Shown here: one piece after another, positions 1-7,514 of the stretch
Layout of the letters: each line of letters opens with the position of its first letter
How positions within the stretch are numbered: position 1 is the stretch's first letter
DNA from: an uncultured Muribaculaceae bacterium
Lineage (GTDB): Bacteria > Bacteroidota > Bacteroidia > Bacteroidales > Muribaculaceae
DNA: 12,974 bases
Assembly: GCA_910579105.1 (NCBI GenBank)
Contig: CAJTRT010000062.1
Coordinates: 1-12,974 of the forward strand
Direction of reading: 5' to 3'
The notes under the pieces: model-generated
What the model was told of the DNA's origin: nothing
The model's input: the letters and a program-made list of their open reading frames with translations, nothing else
The model's database searches: none
Program-made: the position numbers and the translations under genes

Positions 1-60
1 AGCGTTCGAGCCATGCCTTTTTGCCATCTTCAAGTTTTATCGGACAGCAATAATATACTT

Positions 61-2607
61 ATGAAAAACAGGAACACCCGTGTTGAGAGTTTCACCGTGT
101 CGGAAGCCGCGAACCTGCGCCGCGACTCCCGCGAACCGCATGTATGGCGCCGGGCCGGGATGCCGCGCCTCCTGGCCACTTCCGAGGCTATGCCCCTGGC
201 CGAATTCCCCCTACCCGGCTCGGAGGGGCGGGCAGTGCTGCTCGCCGCGGGGCGCGCGCTTTACGCCTCGTCGGTCGAAAACGCCGCCGCCGACCCCCTC
301 GCCGCCCCGAGGTTCTTCCTCGGCATGCTCGGCGCGGAACCGCTGGAGGCTGAAACCTCCGTGGCAGGGGTGGTGAAAATCCACTGCCGGCGCTCCGCCC
401 CGGAATATGTAACTTACTCCGCCGCCGGCGACTTCGCCCTCCGCGGACCTCTCCCGAGGCTTCCGCAGATGGGCATACGGGCGGCCGCGGCGGATCCCCG
501 CCTGTGCGACACCCCCGTGATCAAACTTACAGGCGCTACGAAGATCGCCTCCGGGTCTGCCATTTCCAACCTCGACCTCTCGGTGATCACCCCGAGGCTT
601 CTCGGTTCTTACGACGACCTCAAAAGGTCTGTCGGCAACGCCGGCGCGGGGATGCAGCCGGTGCTCGCGAGGTACCGCGTCCGCGACGTTTACGGCCAGA
701 CGGTCTACCTCTCCGCCCCGGTGCTCGTGTGCGCCCCGTCGGGATTCCAGATGGCCAGGGGCTTCACGCTCGGTTCCGGCGATTCGATGGCCTCGATTTC
801 CCGCGGTATGGTCCAGTGCGACTGCTATCATCTCGCTGTAAGCGCTCCGGAATCCCTCCCCGCGCCCTGGGACGCGATCGCGGCTTCCGCCGAAATCGAG
901 CTTTCGCCACAGCTCGACCCGGTCGACGCGAAGGGGTTGTGCGATGGGTCTTACCAGCCCTCTGGAAGCGGCGCGCATACAGCCACCCTGTACTATCCGG
1001 GTATCCCGTCCGTCCTTTCGGCCAGACAGGCTGCGTTGAGGAGTATGGTGGCGAACGCTCTCGCCCGGGCAGGGGCGCTTCTCAGGCCGGTCTCGAAAAT
1101 AGGCAGGCCCTTCGGCGGTACTCTCGGGGCCCCCGGTTCCGACAAATATATCCGAATGTCTGCCGGGTATATCGGGGCGGAGGAGCTGGAGGCTCTCCCC
1201 GAGGCTCCGTTGTTCGTGCCGGGTGCCACGCACACGGCGCGCCTGTCGGCCGACGGCCTGTCGCTCCGGGCCAACCCGTCGCGCCCTCTTCCCCCACCGG
1301 CTCCGGCGCTCGCGCTCGGTGCCGCCCTGGCCGCTGCCGAAGGTTCCTGGAATGGCGCCGTGTCGGTCTCCCTTTCGCGGGGCCCGGTTCCCGAGACGGT
1401 TGTCTGCGAGACTGCCGCGTCCCGTTCCTGCCCATTGGCGCTTGGGCCCCTCCTCGTTTACCCCGACGCGGCGGCCACCGCGATGACCGTCTGCATCCGG
1501 CGCCCCGACGGATCGGCCGTGGCGCGCTCATTCCCGCTTACGCCTGTCCCTCAGGCCGGGCTGGCATACTGGATCGATCCGGCAATAGCCAGGGTCACCC
1601 TCCCGGAGGCGCCCTCGGGCTACGAGGTGCCGTTGGAGTCGTTCGCTGACTCGGAATCACCCGGACTGATGGAGATTTTCGACGGGGAGGCCGACTGGCC
1701 GGTGGATTCCGCGCGGCTCGGCAGCGAGGTGGTCGCCATGGCCGAACTTCCGCGCTCGCGCTCTTCCTGGGATTTCTCGCGCCGGCGCGTCCTCTGCTTC
1801 GGCGCGGCGGGCTCCGAGATGCTGACCATCGGCTCCGACGGAAGACTGCGGTCGACGGCGGTGGTCGACCGCAGGCCGGTGAGGTCGCCAGAAGCCGTGG
1901 CCCGCGCCGGCGGAAGCGACGGTGCCGCGCTCCTGGTGGTCGCTGGCGATGACCTCCTGAGGATTTCGGGCTCGCGGATCGAGACGCTGCTGGCCCGCTG
2001 CGGTGCGGCGAGGCCGGGTTGGTGCCCTCCTTGGAACGAGATATGGCTCTTCGGTGTCTCCCCGCCGGGCGCGGGGCTGGAGCCGGGCGGGGAATCCTCC
2101 CCCTCTCCACTCCGACTTCTTTCCGACGGCACCCTGGTGGGCGCCGACCTGCCGGGAATTGACTCCTCGGCGACATGCCGCCTCTGGCGCGGACGGCTCC
2201 TCATCGGCTGTTACGGCTCCCTTTACGACGCTTCCGCCGAGGAGGATGCCGGGTCGCTCCCTTTCCGGCTCTCGCTCGACGCCACCATCGGCGTGCGGCC
2301 AAAGGCGCTGACGGCGCGAGTGTTCGCCGCGGAAATCACCGGCTCGCTGTCGCTGTCCGGCCATGACGGCTCCGAAGTTTTCGGCTCCCTGGGGCGCTTT
2401 CGCGTCTCCGGTCCCCTTAACGGTCCCCTGCGTCTCCCGCTGGTGGCCCCCGTGCGCCGTTATCTACGGCTCACCGTCTCCGGCTCGGCATCCCCCGACC
2501 TCGCCATTCGTGGTTTATCCCTCGAGGTGTATCCCTCCTCCCCTCGCGAAGCCGTTCTGTGGAGCGAGCGTAAGCGAGCGGCTTCCCAGCGTCACCCCCC
2601 GATTTAA
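61..2607 (+). CDS. Large beta-rich phage-type structural protein (putative)
   Basis: The product is 848 aa from the ATG at 61. An ATG at 13 is in frame, but its extra 16 residues look like untranslated leader, and MKNRNTR is a more typical N-terminus. I see no signal peptide or membrane segment. The sequence is rich in short beta-strand-like stretches, Gly, Ser and Pro, with a proline-rich linker (SRPLPPPAP) near residue 410. Residues about 600-645 (VDRRPVRSPEAV, then LLVVAGDDLLRISGS) and the C-terminal RRYLRLTVSGSASPDLAIRG resemble repetitive, propeller-like virion proteins of Bacteroidota phages; this is pattern memory, not a search result. It lies 12 bp upstream of a terminase gene, which supports a phage origin. 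The last residues (SERKRAAS) are encoded by an interspersed repeat, so the native C-terminus may have been replaced. A tail, stabilisation or adhesin-like role is inference. The reading frame itself is secure. Confidence 0.72.
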   Translation: MKNRNTRVESFTVSEAANLRRDSREPHVWRRAGMPRLLATSEAMPLAEFPLPGSEGRAVLLAAGRALYASSVENAAADPLAAPRFFLGMLGAEPLEAETSVAGVVKIHCRRSAPEYVTYSAAGDFALRGPLPRLPQMGIRAAAADPRLCDTPVIKLTGATKIASGSAISNLDLSVITPRLLGSYDDLKRSVGNAGAGMQPVLARYRVRDVYGQTVYLSAPVLVCAPSGFQMARGFTLGSGDSMASISRGMVQCDCYHLAVSAPESLPAPWDAIAASAEIELSPQLDPVDAKGLCDGSYQPSGSGAHTATLYYPGIPSVLSARQAALRSMVANALARAGALLRPVSKIGRPFGGTLGAPGSDKYIRMSAGYIGAEELEALPEAPLFVPGATHTARLSADGLSLRANPSRPLPPPAPALALGAALAAAEGSWNGAVSVSLSRGPVPETVVCETAASRSCPLALGPLLVYPDAAATAMTVCIRRPDGSAVARSFPLTPVPQAGLAYWIDPAIARVTLPEAPSGYEVPLESFADSESPGLMEIFDGEADWPVDSARLGSEVVAMAELPRSRSSWDFSRRRVLCFGAAGSEMLTIGSDGRLRSTAVVDRRPVRSPEAVARAGGSDGAALLVVAGDDLLRISGSRIETLLARCGAARPGWCPPWNEIWLFGVSPPGAGLEPGGESSPSPLRLLSDGTLVGADLPGIDSSATCRLWRGRLLIGCYGSLYDASAEEDAGSLPFRLSLDATIGVRPKALTARVFAAEITGSLSLSGHDGSEVFGSLGRFRVSGPLNGPLRLPLVAPVRRYLRLTVSGSASPDLAIRGLSLEVYPSSPREAVLWSERKRAASQRHPPI
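1846..1874. repeat. 11-bp perfect inverted repeat inside the structural gene
   Basis: CTGCGGTCGAC at 1846-1856 and its exact complement GTCGACCGCAG at 1864-1874 are separated by 7 nt. This could form a strong hairpin in the mRNA in the middle of the coding region. It encodes the RSTAVVDRR region. There is no T-tract, so it is not a standard terminator. It may be chance in GC-rich DNA. Confidence 0.6.
2559..2587 (+). repeat. Interspersed repeat, module R alone, at a gene 3' end
   Basis: GTGGAGCGAGCG followed by TAAGCGAGCGGCTTCCC matches the R module at 4864-4898 almost base for base, and the copies at 3951-3984 and 10368-10401 more loosely. This copy lacks the leading GTCGG and has no L module beside it. 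It is translated as WSERKRAAS, shortly before the stop codon of the structural gene. Confidence 0.75.
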
Positions 2608-2619
2608 AATCTTCATTTT

Positions 2620-4713
2620 ATGGATATAAAGGAAATTATCGCGGAAAACACCCGCCGCAAGCAGCGCGACGCCGAACTTAACGCCTTCGACCCCGTCAAG
2701 GGAATCGGATGCTCGGGTCGCCGCGTCCCCTACGGCCCCGAACTCTACACCGACGGCGTGGAGAACATCCCCGTCGAGATGCTCGACGACAAGGGGCTCC
2801 GAGGGGTGCGCACCCGCGACGAATGGGCGCGCCTGCGCTGCCGCTACGATTTTGAATACTGGTGCGCGCGTTGCGCCTCCGTAAAGGACAAGGAGTCGCC
2901 CCGCCTGGTGAAGCTCGTTCTGAACCGCGGGCAGCGCCGCGTCGTGGCCGAGCTGGAGCGCCAGCGCCGGGCCGGGGAACCTATGCGCGTCATTATCCTC
3001 AAAGCCCGCCAGTGGGGTGCATCCACCGTAATAGCGCTTTACATAGCCTGGATCCAGCTCACCCAGGCGCGGAACTGGCATTCGCTCCTCACCGCCCACT
3101 GCGCCAAGACCGCCGCCGACATCCGCGGAACCCTCTCGACCCTCCTGCTCAACTACCCCGAAGAACTCTGGGACGGCGACGGAAAACCGCGCGACCTGGC
3201 CGCGTACCAGGGACGCGCCGACATACGCTCCATCCCTGGTCGCGACTGCCATATCACCCTCGGAACCGCCGAGAGCGTCAACTCGGTCCGCGGCTCCGAC
3301 TACGCCATGGCCCACCTCTCCGAGGTCGGTTTCTGGAAGGACACTCCACAGGCCTCCGCCGCAGACTTCATCCGCTCCATCTACGGCGCGGTCAACCCCT
3401 CACCCTTGACTGTCATCGCTATGGAGTCGACCGCCAACGGCGTGGGTTCCTTCTTCCACCGCGAGTGGCTCCGCTCCGAGGAGGGGAAGTCCGACAAGCG
3501 GGCCGTGTTCGTCCCCTGGTACGAGATCGACCTCTACTCGCGTCCCGTGGCCGACCCGGCCGCGCTCTGGGAGGCGATGGATGCCTACGAGCGCGAGTTA
3601 TGGCACGCCAGGGGGCTGACCCTCGAACGCGTCAACTGGTACCATCACAAGCGCCGCGAGTACCCCGACCATTACCAGATGATGGCCGAGTTCCCCACGA
3701 CCCCCGCCGAAGCCTTCTCCAACACCGGTGCGAACGTGTTCTCAGCGGAGGCCGTCGACCGCCTCCGCTCCGGCTGCCTCCCTCCGCTCGCCGTCGGCGA
3801 GATAGACTCCGCGACTGGCTTCGTCACCGGTCCCCTCTCGCTCTGCGACCTCGCCTTCCGCCCCGATTCCCGCGGCCTCCTGAAAGTCTGGGAATTTCCC
3901 GAACCCGTAGGGATGCGGCGTGCCGCGTATGATTTCCTCTCCCCGTCTCCTGTCGGGTGGAGCGAGCCGCGGCGAGCGGCTTCCACTCCTTCCCCTTCCC
4001 GCTCTTCCCCTCCTTCCCCTTCCCGCTATGTCGTCGCCGTCGATGTCGGAGGCCGCTCGGCCCGGGCCGATTATTCCGTCATCTCGGTTTTCGCCGTCCC
4101 CTCGGTTTCCCCCTCCGCTGTCGTCGGGTGCGCCCGTCGGGAGACGGGCGAAGTCCCCGCTGTTCCCCCCATTCTTCCCTCCATTCTTCCCTCCATTCTT
4201 CCCCGCGTCGCGGCCCAGTGGCGCGGCCACATCGACCACGACCTACTCACCTGGAAAGCCGCCCGCGTCGCCGCCTATTACAGCCGCGCCCTCCTCGTGT
4301 TTGAAAGCAACTCCCTCGAAAGCGGAGGCTCGCCCGACGGCTCAGCCCACGGTGCCTACATCCTCAACGAGCTGTACGACCACTACGACAACCTCTACTA
4401 CCGCATGGACGCCGCGGGGGCCTCGCCGCTCCCGGGCTTCCACACCAACCGCTCCACAAAGCAGATGGTGATCAACGAACTGGTCGCCGCCGTCCGCGAC
4501 GGCCTGTATGTCGAGCGCGACACCCACGCCTGCGACGAGCTGTCCGTCTACGAGCAGCTTCCCAACGGCTCGTACGCCGCCTCCTCCGGCCACCATGACG
4601 ACATCCTCATGACCCGCGCCATAGGCCTCCACGCCTGCCGCTCCCTCCATCACTCCCTTTCCCCCTCCCTCGCCTCCGACCCCGACCTCCGCTCCTTCCT
4701 CTCCGGCCCCTGA
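2620..4713 (+). CDS. terL: Phage large terminase subunit (packaging ATPase and nuclease)
   Basis: This 697-aa protein has the two-domain layout of phage large terminases, which translocate DNA into procapsids and cut concatemers. The ATPase domain shows a deviant Walker A, KARQWGAST (128-136), with the lysine at the front of the loop as in several terminase families; a Walker B-like YAMAHLSEVGFW with E235; and a coupling motif ESTANG (269-274). The RNase H-like nuclease domain shows D475 in VVAVDVGG with D484, E562 in LLVFESNS, and D660/D661 in HHDDILM. All expected acidic residues are present, so the protein may be active. The interdomain segment (about 429-469) is repeat-derived and Ser/Pro-rich, and a further low-complexity stretch (498-528, including ILPS repeats) interrupts the nuclease domain. 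It starts 12 bp after the upstream structural gene, suggesting co-transcription. No small terminase, portal or capsid gene lies next to it. The family call is firm; whether it still packages DNA is unknown. Confidence 0.9.
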   Translation: MDIKEIIAENTRRKQRDAELNAFDPVKGIGCSGRRVPYGPELYTDGVENIPVEMLDDKGLRGVRTRDEWARLRCRYDFEYWCARCASVKDKESPRLVKLVLNRGQRRVVAELERQRRAGEPMRVIILKARQWGASTVIALYIAWIQLTQARNWHSLLTAHCAKTAADIRGTLSTLLLNYPEELWDGDGKPRDLAAYQGRADIRSIPGRDCHITLGTAESVNSVRGSDYAMAHLSEVGFWKDTPQASAADFIRSIYGAVNPSPLTVIAMESTANGVGSFFHREWLRSEEGKSDKRAVFVPWYEIDLYSRPVADPAALWEAMDAYERELWHARGLTLERVNWYHHKRREYPDHYQMMAEFPTTPAEAFSNTGANVFSAEAVDRLRSGCLPPLAVGEIDSATGFVTGPLSLCDLAFRPDSRGLLKVWEFPEPVGMRRAAYDFLSPSPVGWSEPRRAASTPSPSRSSPPSPSRYVVAVDVGGRSARADYSVISVFAVPSVSPSAVVGCARRETGEVPAVPPILPSILPSILPRVAAQWRGHIDHDLLTWKAARVAAYYSRALLVFESNSLESGGSPDGSAHGAYILNELYDHYDNLYYRMDAAGASPLPGFHTNRSTKQMVINELVAAVRDGLYVERDTHACDELSVYEQLPNGSYAASSGHHDDILMTRAIGLHACRSLHHSLSPSLASDPDLRSFLSGP
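3904..3984 (+). repeat. Composite repeat L+R inside the terminase coding sequence
   Basis: Module L (3904-3930: CCCGTAGGG then ATGCGGCGTGCCGCGT) and module R (3951-3984: TGTCGGGTGGAGCGAGC then GGCGAGCGGCTTCC) lie 20 bp apart. The same two modules in the same order are found in reverse orientation at 10368-10446. Here both are read in frame within terL, giving PVGMRRAAY (429-437) and PVGWSEPRRAAS (444-455), between the ATPase and nuclease domains. Confidence 0.82.
3986..4027 (+). repeat. 24-bp period direct repeat in terL
   Basis: An 18-bp string beginning CTCCTTCCCC occurs at 3986-4003 and again, identically, at 4010-4027. It encodes a Ser/Pro/Arg low-complexity linker (TPSPSRSSPPSPSR) directly before the first nuclease strand. 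It directly follows the embedded R module. Replication slippage is the likely origin. Confidence 0.75.
4123..4160 (+). repeat. Possible fourth repeat module with hairpin in terL
   Basis: This stretch begins GTCGGGTGC, like the R module copy near 10400, and continues into an 8-bp inverted repeat CGCCCGTC / GACGGGCG (4131-4138 and 4143-4150) with a GGGA loop. It is translated as VGCARRETGEVP within the nuclease domain, between the first and second acidic motifs. Membership in the L/M/R family is uncertain because only one copy is seen in the window. Confidence 0.45.
4171..4204 (+). repeat. 12-bp tandem repeat encoding ILPS
   Basis: ATTCTTCCCTCC is repeated about 2.8 times (4171-4182, 4183-4194, then a partial copy to 4204). 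It encodes ILPS-ILPS-ILPR. Because the period is a multiple of three, copy-number change would not break the terminase frame. Confidence 0.85.
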
Positions 4714-4770
4714 ATCCCCCGCCCCATCCCGTCCTCTCCTCCCAGAATCCCCCTCTCCCTTCCGTCCCGC

Positions 4771-4898
4771 CGGTAGGGACGCGGCGTGCCGCGTATACCC
4801 CCCCTTCGCCCCTCACCGTGGCGAGGCGAAGCCGAGCTAAAAGCCCCTCTTTCCGTTGCGGCCCGTCGGGTGGAGCGGGCGTAAGCGAGCGGCTTCCC
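4771..4898 (+). repeat. Intergenic composite repeat L-M-R downstream of terL
   Basis: Module L is at 4771-4797 (CGGTAGGG then ACGCGGCGTGCCGCGT), module M at about 4819-4838 (GGCGAGGCGAAGCCGAGC), and module R at 4864-4898 (CGTCGGGTGGAGCGGGC then GTAAGCGAGCGGCTTCCC). It occupies most of the 294-bp gap between terL and the export operon. The palindromic L core could fold into a hairpin. I see no clear T-tract, so a terminator role for terL is unproven. L is in the same frame as terL beyond its stop codon. Confidence 0.8.
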
Positions 4899-4953
4899 AT
4901 CTTCCCCTTTTATGTGCGATTTGGGCGATAGTTGGAACTTTCCTCCCGCTTGT

Positions 4954-4984
4954 TTTGTTAAAATATATGCATTGAGTATTTTTG
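4954..4984 (+). promoter_or_regulatory. Bacteroidota-type promoter of the export operon
   Basis: TTTG at 4954-4957 and TATTTTTG at 4977-4984 are 19 nt apart and match the Bacteroidota -33/-7 consensus (TTTG and TAnnTTTG). The predicted transcript start near 4990 leaves a leader of about 18 nt before the ATG at 5008. This rules out the upstream in-frame ATG at 4912. The stretch is conspicuously AT-rich compared with its surroundings. Confidence 0.7.
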
Positions 4985-5007
4985 CACCCGCAAAGCAGCT
5001 ATTGTTT

Positions 5008-6471
5008 ATGAGAAGTTTAATTTGTAGCAAGGGCGCCGCGGTCGTTCTGGCGGCGATCACCCTCGCCGCCGGACGCGCCGGCGGCGAAGTGTTCTCGCTC
5101 GACTCCTGCCGCGCCATGGCGCTCTCCCACAACAAACAGATGATGATCAGCGCCGAGCGCGTCAAGAAGGCCTCCTATCAGAAGAAGGAGGCGTTCGCCG
5201 CCTATCTGCCGGCGTTCGATTTCCAGGGAGCCTATTTCTACAACCAGAAGGGGCTGTCGATCCTCAGCGAGGACCAACACCTCCCGGTTCAGAATTTCAA
5301 CCTCCAGACGCAGAAATACGAGTTCTCGGTCGTCAAGAACCCCGTTACCGGCGAGCCGATAAAGGGGCCCGGAGGCCAGTACATCCCCGAGCAGACAGCC
5401 CTTCTGCCGAAGGAGGCGCTCGAATACGACATCCACAACGTGTTCTTCGGGGCAGTGACCCTCACTCAGCCCATATTCATGGGGGGCAAGATCGTCGCCA
5501 TGAACCGGCTGACGGGCTACGCCGAGCAGATCGCCCGGAAGCAGCAGCTCGCCGAGGCGCAGAACGTCGTGTACGCCGTCGACGCGGCATACTGGACAGT
5601 AGTCTCCCTCCATGCCAAGCACGAGCTCGCCACAAGCTATGTCAACCTCCTCGACTCGCTGACGCGCAACGTGCGCCTGATGCTCGAACAGGGGGTGGCA
5701 ACCCGTAGCGACCTCCTCAGTGTCGAGGTGAAGCTCAACGAGGCCAACGTCGACCTTCTAAAAGTGGAGAACGGGCTGACCCTGAGCCGTATGGCTCTGG
5801 CGCAGGTGTGCGGTCTCCCCGTCGACTCGCGCATGGAGGTGGCCGACGAGGGCGCCTCGGGCATTGACGCCGCCGAGATAATCCCATCCTCCTACGACAT
5901 GGAGGACGTCTACGCCAGCCGCCCCGACCTCGAGGCCCTCAAGCTCGCCGGAAACGCCGCCGAGCAGCAGGCGCGGGTGGCCCGGGCCGACATGATGCCG
6001 CAGCTCGCGCTGATGGGGATGTACTCGTTCAGCAACCCCAACCTCTTCGACGGCTTCCGCAAGCGCTTCGACGGTGCCTTCTCCGTGGGCGTGATGCTCA
6101 AAATACCCATATGGCACTGGGGCGGAAACTATAACAAGTACCGCGCCGCAAAGACCGACCGCGTCATCCGCGAGCTCCAGCTCCAGGATGCCCGCGAGAT
6201 GGTCAACCTCCAGGTGAGCCAGGCCGCCTTCAAGACACAGGAAGCCCTGAAAACCTACACCGCCACCCGCTCCAACCTCGCCAAGGCCGAGGAGAACCTC
6301 CGCACCGCCCAGGCCGGATTCCGCGAGGGGGTCCTAACCGCCGACGACGTGATGGCCGCGCAGACCGCCTGGCTAAAAGCCCATTCCGAGGAAATAGATT
6401 CCGAGGTCGACGTGCGCCTCTGCAAGGTATACCTCTCCAAGGCTCTCGGCACCCTCGCCATAGAAAAATAA
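5008..6471 (+). CDS. TolC-family outer-membrane efflux protein
   Basis: This 487-aa protein is the outer-membrane channel component of a tripartite exporter. The N-terminus MRSLICSKGAAVVLAAITLA is a signal peptide, probably cleaved around residue 25 before EVFSLDSC. The mature part shows the two-repeat OEP layout: EVFSLDSCRAMALSHNKQM opens the first alpha-helical half, VTLTQPIFMGGKIVAMNRL is the typical first beta-barrel and return-helix turn, and VGVMLKIPIWHWGGNYNKYR (around residue 360-380) is the equivalent of the second half. Long heptad-rich helices lie between them. The start at 5008 was chosen because the signal peptide begins there and the promoter lies between 4912 and 5008. It is first in a four-gene operon, 21 bp before the adaptor gene. 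The substrate cannot be inferred from the sequence. Confidence 0.92.
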   Translation: MRSLICSKGAAVVLAAITLAAGRAGGEVFSLDSCRAMALSHNKQMMISAERVKKASYQKKEAFAAYLPAFDFQGAYFYNQKGLSILSEDQHLPVQNFNLQTQKYEFSVVKNPVTGEPIKGPGGQYIPEQTALLPKEALEYDIHNVFFGAVTLTQPIFMGGKIVAMNRLTGYAEQIARKQQLAEAQNVVYAVDAAYWTVVSLHAKHELATSYVNLLDSLTRNVRLMLEQGVATRSDLLSVEVKLNEANVDLLKVENGLTLSRMALAQVCGLPVDSRMEVADEGASGIDAAEIIPSSYDMEDVYASRPDLEALKLAGNAAEQQARVARADMMPQLALMGMYSFSNPNLFDGFRKRFDGAFSVGVMLKIPIWHWGGNYNKYRAAKTDRVIRELQLQDAREMVNLQVSQAAFKTQEALKTYTATRSNLAKAEENLRTAQAGFREGVLTADDVMAAQTAWLKAHSEEIDSEVDVRLCKVYLSKALGTLAIEK

Positions 6472-6492
6472 ACCACGTTAAAAAACCAGCAT

Positions 6493-7500
6493 ATGTCAGA
6501 TAAACTCAACCCCCAGGAAAAGAAAGAGAACCGCCTGCTCATCGGCGCTCTCGGCGGTGTGGTCATCGCGGTGGCCGCGCTGGCAATCATCGGCTTCCTC
6601 TTCCTAAACAAGCCCGAGGAACTGCTCGAAGGGCAGGCCGAGGCTACTTCGGTACGCGTCAGCGGCAAGCTCCCCGGACGAGTGGCCGAGTTCTACGTCC
6701 GCGAGGGTGACATGGTGAGCAAGGGGGACACCCTGGTGCACATCCACTCCTCCCTGGCCGAGGCGAAGATGGAGCAGGCGCAGGCCATGGAGACCGCGGC
6801 CAAGGCGGTCGACCAGAAGGTCGACGCGGGAACCCGCTCGCAGATCATTCAGAGCGCGCAGTCGGTATGGCAGCAGGCACAGGCCGCCGAGGGTATCGCC
6901 AGGAAAACCTACGACCGCATGCAGCGCCTCTTCGCCGAAGGTGTGATTTCCGAGCAGAAGCGCGACGAGGCGAAGGCCGCCTATGATGCCGCCGTGGCCG
7001 GCTCCAGAGCCGCCAAGAGCCAGTACGAGCTGGCAAAGCAGGGTCCCCAGCGCGAGGACAAGACACAGGCCGCCGCGATGGTCAGCGTCGCCAAGGGTGG
7101 CGTGGCCGAGGTGGAGGCCATGCTCGAGGACCAGTACCTCACAGCCCCCTGTGACGGGCAGATCGACGTGATATTCCCCCACGAGGGGGAACTCGTGGCG
7201 CTCGGCGCCCCGATTATGAACGTCCTTAAAATCGCCGACAAGTGGGTGACCTTCAATGTACGCGAGGAATACCTCGACAAGCTGAAAATCGGCGACGAGA
7301 TAACCGTCATGATTCCCGCCCTCGGAAAGAAGGAGGCCAAGGTGAAAATCTACTATGTGCGCGACATGGGGGCATACGCCACCTGGCACGCCACAAAGAC
7401 CACCGGCGACTGGGATTCCAAGACCTTTGAAATCAAGGCGCGCCCCGTCGACGACATCCCCGACCTACGCCCCGGCATGACCGTCATCTACAAGGACTGA
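6493..7500 (+). CDS. HlyD-family periplasmic adaptor (membrane fusion protein)
   Basis: This 335-aa protein links inner-membrane permeases to the outer-membrane channel. A short cytoplasmic tail is followed by one membrane anchor (residues 15-38). A first lipoyl-like half (about 52-90, SVRVSGKLPGRVAEFYVREG) precedes an Ala/Gln/Lys-rich coiled-coil hairpin (about 90-212), and the second lipoyl half follows (YLTAPCDGQIDVIFPHEGEL, 215-234). A beta-barrel domain (WVTFNVREEYLDKLKIGDEI) and a C-terminal end PDLRPGMTVIYKD complete the usual HlyD/EmrA/YhiI architecture. It lies between the TolC gene (21 bp) and the first permease (14 bp), so it is very likely co-translated with them. Confidence 0.93.
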   Translation: MSDKLNPQEKKENRLLIGALGGVVIAVAALAIIGFLFLNKPEELLEGQAEATSVRVSGKLPGRVAEFYVREGDMVSKGDTLVHIHSSLAEAKMEQAQAMETAAKAVDQKVDAGTRSQIIQSAQSVWQQAQAAEGIARKTYDRMQRLFAEGVISEQKRDEAKAAYDAAVAGSRAAKSQYELAKQGPQREDKTQAAAMVSVAKGGVAEVEAMLEDQYLTAPCDGQIDVIFPHEGELVALGAPIMNVLKIADKWVTFNVREEYLDKLKIGDEITVMIPALGKKEAKVKIYYVRDMGAYATWHATKTTGDWDSKTFEIKARPVDDIPDLRPGMTVIYKD

Positions 7501-7514
7501 TCACAGCTCAGAAT

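Noticed and set aside
13..60. N-terminal extension of the first gene from the ATG at 13
   Set aside because: It adds 16 residues of unremarkable sequence, and the ATG at 61 is followed by a typical Lys/Asn/Arg N-terminus. The choice is not certain because the left context is missing.
211..1233. 340-codon minus-strand reading frame opposite the first gene
   Set aside because: It is Arg/Gly-rich without a recognisable domain, and is a by-product of GC-biased third positions of the gene on the other strand.
4912..5007. Longer start of the TolC gene at 4912
   Set aside because: It would place 32 residues before a clear signal peptide, and the promoter-like elements lie inside this stretch.
6604..7389. 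261-codon minus-strand frame opposite the HlyD gene
   Set aside because: It is a His/Gly/Leu-rich antisense shadow of a well-supported gene.
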